56,379 nt of DNA from Clostridiales bacterium (lineage in GTDB: Bacteria > Bacillota > Clostridia > Lachnospirales > Lachnospiraceae), in contig JAQXLK010000117.1 in assembly GCA_029012085.1 (NCBI GenBank), positions 1-56,379 on the forward strand. Direction: 5' to 3'. The position numbers and the translations under genes are program-made. Of this stretch, positions 43,423 to 50,359 are shown one piece after another; position 1 is the first letter of the stretch; every line of letters begins with the position of its first letter. The notes below the pieces were generated by a model. That model was not told where the DNA came from. It worked only from the letters and a program-made list of their open reading frames with translations, and made no database searches.

Positions 43423-44106
43423 ATGGACAACGTTATAGATAACAAATCAAGGGGAATTTTTGACAGCTTCACCCTTAAAATGATTGCAATTATTACAATG
43501 GTAATAGACCATATTGGATATATTTTTTTAAACCCGCAAACCAGCCAGTACGCAATTTTCCGTGGAGTCGGCCGGATTGCCTTTCCTATCTTTTGTTTTT
43601 TAATTGTAGAAGGATTTCATCACACGAGAAGCCATGTGAATTATCTGATTCGATTATGCATTTTTGCACTGATATCCGAAATACCTTTTGATTTGGCATT
43701 TCGAGGCACATTGTTTGACTGGTCACACCAGAATGTATTCCTCACACTGGCTTTGGGACTTGCTTCTATTTTTTGCTTAGAAGAAATAAACAACCGCCGC
43801 ATTTTTGTCATTCCATTTGTACTTATCCTTGGAACATCCTATGTCATTCACTGCGACTACGGCATCGGTGGTGTTCTCCTGATTATCATGTTCTATCTGA
43901 CACAAAACAGTACCTGGATGCGTATGATATTAACCGCTCTTATCCTATATGTATTTTGGGGAACATCAGAACTTTACGGACTAATCGCCCTGCCACTGAT
44001 TCTCCTATACAACGGAAAACGAGGTCCCTCAGCAAAGATGGTATTTTATTGGTTCTATCCGGTACATCTGATAATACTTTATCTCTTATCTACCCTTATA
44101 CATTAA
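43423..44106 (+). CDS. TraX family membrane protein
   Basis: This protein of about 227 aa is an integral membrane protein with about seven hydrophobic segments. TraX-family features are FTLKMIAIITMVIDHIGYIF at the start, RGVGRIAFPIFCFLIVEGFH, EIPFDLAFRG, and the C-terminal FYWFYPVHLIILYL. In F plasmid TraX acetylates pilin; chromosomal relatives in Firmicutes have unknown acyltransferase-like roles. Start 43423 follows GGGAG by 8 bases; a further ATG 12 codons earlier overlaps the ribosome site and is unlikely. It is one of only three plus-strand genes. Confidence 0.87.
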   Translation: MDNVIDNKSRGIFDSFTLKMIAIITMVIDHIGYIFLNPQTSQYAIFRGVGRIAFPIFCFLIVEGFHHTRSHVNYLIRLCIFALISEIPFDLAFRGTLFDWSHQNVFLTLALGLASIFCLEEINNRRIFVIPFVLILGTSYVIHCDYGIGGVLLIIMFYLTQNSTWMRMILTALILYVFWGTSELYGLIALPLILLYNGKRGPSAKMVFYWFYPVHLIILYLLSTLIH

Positions 44107-44113
44107 ACACTAC

Positions 44114-44148
44114 AAAAAGCTCCGCAAATATTTATGCGAAGCTTTTTT
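44114..44148 (+). terminator. Terminator of the TraX-family gene
   Basis: AAAAAGCTCCGCA pairs with TGCGAAGCTTTTT (one mismatch) and ends in a run of T, 8 bases after the stop codon. Confidence 0.85.
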
Positions 44149-44173
44149 ACTTTTTTTATATCCTTTTCAATTT

Positions 44174-44417
44174 ACAGCTCTGGCTTCGAAAAAATTGTTT
44201 CCATAAGGGCTATTTGCGCGAAATAATGAGCCGAGCGGAAGGGCTTGCACTTCCATTCGGCGAATATCGCGTTCATCGTAGATGCGTCCGTTGGTACTTA
44301 GGCTGCGTCCTTTGCAGCCTTACGTACCACTACGCACGCAACTAAGCGCAAGCGGGCCCGGTTGGAAATAATTTTTTCGAAGCCAGAGCGTCCGCTTAAC
44401 CAACGTGTAAAAACTAA
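44174..44417. repeat. Inverted-repeat element, long copy (R3)
   Basis: This copy fills the gene-free stretch after the TraX terminator. Terminal inverted repeats (GCTCTGGCTTCGAAAAAATT and its complement, about 26 bases) match almost perfectly. The inner GGTAC...AGGCTGC hairpin is the same as in R2. A 68-base extra piece (44219-44286) with its own GCCGA/TCGGC stem is present. The right end reaches the stop of the ZnuB-like gene. Confidence 0.85.
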
Positions 44418-45212
44418 CTATTTGCGTTTCACCACCATCAAAGGAATCAGGATTACAACACCCGTCAATACAATGGTTCCTCCCGGTTTCAAATTCCAAT
44501 AATAAGACAAAAACAATCCAACAACCGTGAAAAGTACAGCAAAGCACACCGAATATAACACGGTTTTCTTATAACTGTTGGCAAGCTGCATGGCGCATGC
44601 TACAGGAATCACCATAAGCGAAGATACAATAAGCGCTCCTACACTTCTTGCAGCCACCGATACCGTAATCGCTGTCAATAATGTAATCAGAAAATTAATC
44701 TTCTTAACCGGCACTCCGGCAAGCTCTGCTCCCTGTTCATCAAAAGTAATAAACATAAGCTCCTTGTAAAGCATGATAAATGCTGCCACAACAATAATTG
44801 TCACAATCACCACCAGGATTACTTCTGTATCCGTAATTGCCACAATACTTCCAAACAGGAAAGAATTGAATGCTGCACCATCCTCTATAAACCCGGAAAG
44901 CACACTGGCAAGTCCAATACCCACTGACATAATAATTGAGATGGAAATCTCGGCGTATTTAGGCAGGGACTTTCGGATTGCCTCAATACTAAATGCCGCC
45001 ATGACACAAACCACTACAGCACCAATGATTGGATTAATACCAAGAATCAGTCCAATTGCCACTCCGGCAAGAGAGGTATGGGACAAGGCATCTCCCATCA
45101 TAGAAAGCCTCTTTAATACGACAATCACACCAATTAGTGGAATAATGACTGCAAGAAGAATTCCTACCAGAAATGCTTTCTGCATAAATGCATACTGAAA
45201 AATGTCTAGCAT
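44418..45212 (-). CDS. znuB: Metal ABC transporter permease (ZnuB-like)
   Basis: This 264-aa permease of the ABC-3 family has about eight membrane segments. Family markers are RLSMMGDALSHTSLAGVAIG, the CAMQLANSYK segment, and KELMFITFDEQGAELAGVPV in a cytoplasmic loop. It takes zinc or manganese into the cell with the ATPase upstream, whose gene overlaps it by 7 bases. No solute-binding protein gene is present nearby, so it must be elsewhere. Metal specificity is not readable. Confidence 0.92.
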   Translation of the reverse strand: MLDIFQYAFMQKAFLVGILLAVIIPLIGVIVVLKRLSMMGDALSHTSLAGVAIGLILGINPIIGAVVVCVMAAFSIEAIRKSLPKYAEISISIIMSVGIGLASVLSGFIEDGAAFNSFLFGSIVAITDTEVILVVIVTIIVVAAFIMLYKELMFITFDEQGAELAGVPVKKINFLITLLTAITVSVAARSVGALIVSSLMVIPVACAMQLANSYKKTVLYSVCFAVLFTVVGLFLSYYWNLKPGGTIVLTGVVILIPLMVVKRK

Positions 45213-46066
45213 GTTGTATCCTCCTTCTTCTTTTGAGCATCTTCCCCATTATTTTCCACAGAATCTTCTGTCATTTTTTTATGACGTTTTCCTCTATATG
45301 ACGCATCATAGGGCTGTTCTTTTTTTGTGCCATTTTCCTTTGAAGTATTATATTTTGTATAACGCTTAGGCTTTGCAATAATCATCTTATCCTTTAACAC
45401 TTCATCACAAAGAATCGAAGACTTGTCAAGATGCACACTTCCATTGCTGACATGATAAAAACGATTCGTATACTTCGCCACCTGTTCCATGTTATGGGTC
45501 ACCATCACAATGGTCATTCCATACTCACTGTTGATTTTTGCAAGAAGGTCATAAAGCAGTTGTCCGGCTTCCTTATCAATTCCGGTAAGCGGCTCATCCA
45601 ACACTAACAGTTCCGGGTTGCTGATTAATGCTCTTGCAATCATCACCCGCTGCTGCTGTCCACCGGAAAGTTCTGAAAGCATGCGTTTTCTATATTCCTG
45701 CATCCCTACCAGTTCCAGAGTATCTGCAACCTTTTTCTTATGTTTCTTCTGAGGCAGATGAAACATTCCAATCTCTCTGTGCAGACCGGTCATCACAATC
45801 TCTTCAACATTAGCAGGGAAATTTGCTACTTTCGAAAAACCCACCTGTGGCACATAACCAATTCGATTCGCATTCACTGTAATCTCACCGCTGTCCGGCG
45901 TAAGCTGCCCTAAAATCAATTTCATCAGTGTGCTTTTACCTGCACCATTTGCACCGATAATCCCAACATACTCCTGTCGGTTCACTATAAAATTGACATC
46001 ATGAAGAATGTTGTCCTTTCCATATCCAAAGCTCACATTCTTCATTTCGATTATTCTGTCACCCAT
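45206..46066 (-). CDS. znuC: Metal ABC transporter ATP-binding protein (ZnuC-like)
   Basis: This 286-aa ATPase carries Walker A GIIGANGAGKSTLMKLILG, signature ELSGGQQQRVMIARAL, Walker B LLVLDEPLTGID and the switch MVTHNMEQV. It pairs with the ABC-3 permease downstream. The last 60 residues form a Lys/Glu-rich extension (KRYTKYNTSKENGTKKEQ) that is not part of the ATPase fold and has no clear role. The ribosome site is only GAGAGAG. Confidence 0.93.
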   Translation of the reverse strand: MGDRIIEMKNVSFGYGKDNILHDVNFIVNRQEYVGIIGANGAGKSTLMKLILGQLTPDSGEITVNANRIGYVPQVGFSKVANFPANVEEIVMTGLHREIGMFHLPQKKHKKKVADTLELVGMQEYRKRMLSELSGGQQQRVMIARALISNPELLVLDEPLTGIDKEAGQLLYDLLAKINSEYGMTIVMVTHNMEQVAKYTNRFYHVSNGSVHLDKSSILCDEVLKDKMIIAKPKRYTKYNTSKENGTKKEQPYDASYRGKRHKKMTEDSVENNGEDAQKKKEDTTC

Positions 46067-46108
46067 ATCTTATCTCTCTCTTCCGGCTTGTTGTCAAAGA
46101 TGATTCCT

Positions 46109-46525
46109 CTAAATCGCTTTTTTTACTGCCTTCGCAAGCTCTGCCAGCTCTACCTGATTTGCTTCTCCCGGAACCCATCCTATATTCACAGTATCGCCAG
46201 TATATCTTGGAATTAAATGCAGATGAAAATGAAATACGGTCTGACCTGCAATTAATCCATTATTCTGCACAATATTCATACCCTCACAATTGAGCTCCTT
46301 TTTCAGTGCCCGGGCAACTGCTGTTGCCAAAGAAAACAATTTTCCACCGGTTTCTGCATCCATATCAAAAATATCATTATAATGCTGCTTCGGAATAATT
46401 AAAGCATGACCCTTACTAGCTGGTGCAATGTCAAAAATCACCCGAAAATCATTATTCTCATAAATGGTAGTAGATGGAATTTCACCATTCGCTATCTTAC
46501 AAAACAAACAATCATCCTTCTTCAT
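46109..46525 (-). CDS. HIT family nucleotide hydrolase
   Basis: This 138-aa protein has the histidine-triad motif as HFHLHLIPRY, with N-terminal CLFCKIANGEIPSTTIYEND and ALIIPKQHYNDIF. HIT proteins split nucleoside phosphoramidates or AMP conjugates. The first CxxC may bind zinc. It is transcribed toward znuC's side but ends 42 bases before its start, so co-transcription with znuC-znuB is likely. Ribosome site AGAGGAG. Confidence 0.93.
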   Translation of the reverse strand: MKKDDCLFCKIANGEIPSTTIYENNDFRVIFDIAPASKGHALIIPKQHYNDIFDMDAETGGKLFSLATAVARALKKELNCEGMNIVQNNGLIAGQTVFHFHLHLIPRYTGDTVNIGWVPGEANQVELAELAKAVKKAI

Positions 46526-46618
46526 TCTAATCTCCTCTCTGTTTTCCAGTTTGAAAACATTACATTCGTTTTTTCAAATATGTGTTTTTACATACAAAAT
46601 ACAGTATACCATTTTTAC

Positions 46619-46644
46619 AAAAAAAAGCAAAGAACACATCTTTG
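46619..46644 (-). terminator. Terminator of the DUF4143 ATPase gene
   Basis: CAAAGA and TCTTTG pair around TGTGT and are followed by CTTTTTTTT on the minus strand, about 30 bases after the stop. Confidence 0.8.
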
Positions 46645-46672
46645 TGCCCTTAATTCCTCATCACTTGGCATA

Positions 46673-48013
46673 CTATAGGAACATCGCCATATATAATGGT
46701 AAATGCACAATTCCATCTTTTATCATTACGTCTTTCGGATATAAGATATAAGAAGTCCCGATTTTAGATGAGAACTTTTTGTTGAATTTGTTCAAAGAGG
46801 AATGTGAACGGTAATTTGCCGACTTTACCTCTATCGGTGAAATCTTTTTCTGTTCGGTAATCAGAAAATCAATCTCCATATGATTTTCCCTATGTTCATT
46901 GTCATTACGCGAATAAAAATATAGTTTATGACCATTACATCTAAGCATTTGTGCAACCACATTTTCCATAATCATGCCTTCATTGATATCCAGCTTATCA
47001 AACAGAATTGCTTTGTAAAGCTCATTATCTGTAAATGTTTTGTCCATAAATGTTTGGGTTACGAGCAACCCGGTATCTGCCATGTAACATTTTTCAGTAG
47101 AATAATCAGCACTGAGAGCAAGACCTACAGTTGGATCAGTAGAATTAAAGCAGGCATTTACAATCATAGCATCATTCAGCCATATAAAGGAATCTTCATA
47201 TGAGCGAAAACGAGCATTTTTATTAATGGATGACAAGGTGTATTTCTTCTCCTTTTTGGATAGCTGTCCCGGAATACCATCAAATACCGCATATACTTTT
47301 TCTTCATAACCAGCTGCAAATTTGGCAACATCATCACGATAAAGGCGCAGAATACGTCGTTTTGCTTCGTCGGATGCGGCAAAATCTTTTCCATTCTGAT
47401 AGGCAAGCACCGACTGCGGCATACCACCTACAAGAACATATTGTCGGAAATCATTCATAATTTTGCGATGAAGCGTTTGCCCTAAAGGAATCCTTTGTTC
47501 AAAGCATTTTCGAATCAACGGAACCGTAACTTCATCTCCCATTGCCCAGAGGAATTCTTCAAAATCCATTGGAAACATTTCAAGATGTTCTTCTTCAGAC
47601 GGAATAATGATATGTTCTGTATTCTTTTTCAGACGGATTAAAGAGCCTGTTTCCAGAAAATCATACCGTCCATCTGCAACAAAATATTTAATTAACTGGC
47701 GTGCTCTCGGAAACTGTTGAATTTCATCAAAAACGATTAAAGATTGACGCTTGTGTAGAATCGTGGAGTAGTAAGCAGCTAATTTGGCAAAAAATAAATC
47801 TAGGTCGGAGCTTTCATTTGTAAAGAGATCCAAAATCTCCCGTGGGGCATTACCAAAGTCTATCATGATGTAACTTTTATATTCCTGCATTGCAAACCGC
47901 TCGACAATATAACTTTTTCCAACACGGCGTGCACCATCAATCAGCAATGCAGTACGTCCATTACTATTTTGTTTCCAGTCACAAAGCTGTTTATATATTT
48001 TTCTTCTCAGCAT
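46673..48013 (-). CDS. AAA ATPase with DUF4143 domain
   Basis: This 446-aa protein has an AAA_14 ATPase domain: ALLIDGARRVGKSYIVERFA is Walker A and SLIVFDEIQQFPRARQLIKY is Walker B. DYRFLETGSLIR-type sensor is written YDFLETGSLIRLKK. A DUF4143 domain follows (about 215-400), with IEVKSANYRSHSSLNKF near the end, a PD-(D/E)XK-like nuclease pattern (E..D then IEVK). These are common in bacteroides and clostridia, often in variable islands, and their function is unknown. Three direct repeats spaced 33 bases lie before the start. Its composition does not differ much from its neighbours. Confidence 0.9.
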   Translation of the reverse strand: MLRRKIYKQLCDWKQNSNGRTALLIDGARRVGKSYIVERFAMQEYKSYIMIDFGNAPREILDLFTNESSDLDLFFAKLAAYYSTILHKRQSLIVFDEIQQFPRARQLIKYFVADGRYDFLETGSLIRLKKNTEHIIIPSEEEHLEMFPMDFEEFLWAMGDEVTVPLIRKCFEQRIPLGQTLHRKIMNDFRQYVLVGGMPQSVLAYQNGKDFAASDEAKRRILRLYRDDVAKFAAGYEEKVYAVFDGIPGQLSKKEKKYTLSSINKNARFRSYEDSFIWLNDAMIVNACFNSTDPTVGLALSADYSTEKCYMADTGLLVTQTFMDKTFTDNELYKAILFDKLDINEGMIMENVVAQMLRCNGHKLYFYSRNDNEHRENHMEIDFLITEQKKISPIEVKSANYRSHSSLNKFNKKFSSKIGTSYILYPKDVMIKDGIVHLPLYMAMFL

Positions 48014-48075
48014 ATACTAAAACCCCCTTCTATATAATTAATATATCTAATTTTATGCTTATTATACCATTACAT

Positions 48076-48153
48076 CACGAAAAAGCAATAATTTGTCCTG
48101 CTTAAATGCACGAAAAAGCAAGTTTGTTTTTTCTTTAATTGCACGAAAAAGCG
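48076..48153. repeat. Three direct repeats spaced 33 bases
   Basis: CACGAAAAAGCRA occurs at 48076, 48109 and 48142, exactly 33 bases apart, in the region 63-140 bases upstream of the DUF4143 ATPase start. On that gene's strand it reads TGCTTTTTCGTG. Three helical turns of spacing puts all copies on one face of DNA, as for an operator array. Confidence 0.75.
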
Positions 48154-48208
48154 AGTTAAAAGAAACTTTATGTAGCAGTCAAGAAATGTAATCAAATCCT
48201 ATTACTGT

Positions 48209-48251
48209 AAAAGAGTCCAAACCTTCATTTCTGTCAGATTTGAACTCTTTT
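48209..48251 (-). terminator. Terminator of the flagellin C-FliS2 operon
   Basis: AAAAGAGTTCAAA pairs with TTTGGACTCTTTT around a 16-base loop, followed by T-rich bases on the minus strand, 36 bases after the FliS2 stop. Confidence 0.8.
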
Positions 48252-48286
48252 TATGTATGGAAATATTATTGTTTATCTCTTTGATA

Positions 48287-48754
48287 TTACACCGAATAGT
48301 CATGTCCTCCCATGCTGCTTTCCACAAGACCATGAGTACCATAGGTAAGTCCGGCATATACCTTCTCACTTTGTTCCATGACCGGTCCTGCCTTGTCGGT
48401 GTCCGCAATTTTCTGAAAGCTCTCATGAAACTTTCCAAGCATTTCCCTGCATCTTGAAAGCTCCTGTGGCTCTCGCTTTATCTTTGACTGAATTAACAGC
48501 TTATTAATATATGCAAATACAGAAAACATATCTACCGCAACCGGATTCTCCATATTAAGAACATTCATCAATTCTACCTGTGTACCTTGAGCCTTGCTGA
48601 CACAATCAAGGAATTCCTCTGTATTGCCTGCATCGTAAGAAGAAACCGCCTCTTGTATCCATTGCATTTCCATCTCTAACATAATTACTGTCAGCTCTGC
48701 AATTCCAGCCTGGGTAATTCGTAGCTTATATCCATTCATTTCTTCCGTTGTCAT
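48287..48754 (-). CDS. Divergent FliS-like chaperone (FliS2)
   Basis: This 155-aa protein aligns by pattern with FliS though identity is low. ITQAGIAELTVIMLEMEMQW matches the ATPEELTLMLYEGAIKF block. DAGNTEEFLDCVSKAQGTQV, then ELMNVLNMENPVAVDMFSVF, matches the KAQNII.ELQ.TLNFD block. A Gly/Ser/His-rich tail of about 40 residues (GLTYGTHGLVESSMGGHDYS) is added. It follows flagellin C with repeat copy R4 between, and one operon ends at 48.2 kb. It is probably the private export chaperone of flagellin C. Confidence 0.8.
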   Translation of the reverse strand: MTTEEMNGYKLRITQAGIAELTVIMLEMEMQWIQEAVSSYDAGNTEEFLDCVSKAQGTQVELMNVLNMENPVAVDMFSVFAYINKLLIQSKIKREPQELSRCREMLGKFHESFQKIADTDKAGPVMEQSEKVYAGLTYGTHGLVESSMGGHDYSV

Positions 48755-48770
48755 CGTTTTCTCCTCCTAT

Positions 48771-48844
48771 ACGCAAGCGAGCCCGGTTGGAAATAATTTT
48801 ATCGAATCTGGAGCGTCCGCTTGACCATCCTGTGAACAGCAACC
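48771..48844. repeat. Half copy of the inverted-repeat element (R4)
   Basis: Only the right half is present (GCAAGCGAGCCCGG to GAGCGTCCGCTTGA). It fills the gap between the flagellin C stop and the FliS2 ribosome site, with the right end next to the flagellin stop, as in R2 and R3. Confidence 0.8.
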
Positions 48845-48847
48845 TTC

Positions 48848-50239
48848 CTACCTCTGGAACAACTGCAGCAATCCTTCCGGTCTGGCATTCGATTTTGTAA
48901 GCATCTGCAGCGCACTCTGACTTAATACATTCTGCTGTGTATATTCAGTAATTTCATCTGCCATGTCTGTATCCATAATACGGGAAACCGCACTTGTCAG
49001 ATTCTCATTTGCAGTTTCCAAATTGGTTACTGTATATTCCAAACGGTTCTGAAAAGCACCAAGTGAAGATCGGATAGTGGAAATCCGGTCAATGGCTTCA
49101 TCTAAACGTTCAAGCGCCTCTGAAGCGTATCCATTTGTATACAAATTAATCTTTTCAATATTAAGGGAATCTGCTGTTGTTTTTCCAATGTTAACATTTA
49201 ACGTCTGTCCCTCGTTATCACCAATCTGAAATACCATCGGACCTGCCGAAAGCACAGTAATATTTACATTTCCCGCTGCTGCTCCCTCAGCGATATCATA
49301 TACCATCTTAAATCCATTCTTATCCGTTACCGTCACACGGTTTCCCTGGGTCTCAATTGTAGCAGTATCCTGAAAACCAATCTTTTTACCAGTCTTTGCA
49401 TCCGTTGAAAATTCAACGTTTGCATTACGCCCATATTTTATCATATCTGTCACACCAAGCAGATTCTTCAAATTATCATTATCGGATTTAATTGCAATAT
49501 GCTGCTGGGTTCCGTATTCCTGTGTGACAAGTTCCTTTGTAGTACTATCATAATCAATCCCGATTTTACAGATAGCATCACGAATCGCAGCACCTACTTG
49601 AGTTCCCGTCATTCCTGCCGAAATTTTAATTTCAAAATCATTGATTACTAAAGTGCCTGCCTGTGCCTCTGTAACAACCTCTCCGTCTGCCGGCATGCTT
49701 ATTGACTTTCGTGCCGGTGCTCCAATCGTCTTAATCGTAATACCATACTCACCCGGTGAAATATCTCCACCAATCTCTGCAATTTTCAAATCATCGTTAT
49801 CCGTATACCCCTTCTTATTCAGCTCACCATTTAAAAGACTTCTTCCGTTGAAATCCGTGGTCTCCGAAATACGGTCTAATTCATCCTTTAACTGCTCAAT
49901 CTCCGCCTGCATGGCATTCCGGTCTGTCACATCATAGGTTTCATTTGCAGCCTGTACTGCCAGTTCACGCATTCTCTGCAAAATAGAATGAATTTCATTC
50001 AATGCTCCCTCTGCCGTCTGAATCAGAGAAATACCATCATTTGCATTCAGCTCTGCCCGTTCCAATCCTCTAATCTGTGTCTGCATCGTTCTGGAAATCG
50101 CTTTACCAGCCGGATCATCAGAAGACTTATTGATTTTATATCCTGATGATAAACGCTGCATGGATTTCGTCAAATTGTTATTGATAGTATTCAGATTATT
50201 CTTAGCTGCATAAGCCATTGTATTGTGGTTTAATCTCAT
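48848..50239 (-). CDS. Flagellin C (long type)
   Basis: This flagellin of about 463 aa has canonical ends (MRLNHNTMAYAAKNNLNTIN, QRLSSGYKINKSSDDPAGKA and QSALQMLTKSNARPEGLLQL). It also has an outer domain of about 180 residues (about 165-345), so it must build a thicker filament surface than flagellins A and B. The start at 50239 is chosen because GGAG stands 8 bases before it; a GTG three codons earlier has no site. It has its own SigD promoter and its own FliS-like partner. It is not a simple duplicate of A or B; ends differ at many positions. Confidence 0.95.
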   Translation of the reverse strand: MRLNHNTMAYAAKNNLNTINNNLTKSMQRLSSGYKINKSSDDPAGKAISRTMQTQIRGLERAELNANDGISLIQTAEGALNEIHSILQRMRELAVQAANETYDVTDRNAMQAEIEQLKDELDRISETTDFNGRSLLNGELNKKGYTDNDDLKIAEIGGDISPGEYGITIKTIGAPARKSISMPADGEVVTEAQAGTLVINDFEIKISAGMTGTQVGAAIRDAICKIGIDYDSTTKELVTQEYGTQQHIAIKSDNDNLKNLLGVTDMIKYGRNANVEFSTDAKTGKKIGFQDTATIETQGNRVTVTDKNGFKMVYDIAEGAAAGNVNITVLSAGPMVFQIGDNEGQTLNVNIGKTTADSLNIEKINLYTNGYASEALERLDEAIDRISTIRSSLGAFQNRLEYTVTNLETANENLTSAVSRIMDTDMADEITEYTQQNVLSQSALQMLTKSNARPEGLLQLFQR

Positions 50240-50359
50240 AATCGTCACTCCAATCCTGCTGTTTCTTTATCTGAACTCCCTTTCCATGAAAAACAGCTTC
50301 TGTTCCTAGTGACGGAACTCCTTTTCCAAGCTCACTTATTTCTCAAGTTTTTCTCTACC

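Noticed and set aside
48076-48153. Regular repeats as a CRISPR array
   Set aside because: The repeats are only about 13 bases with 20-base gaps, three copies, no leader and no cas genes; an operator array fits better.
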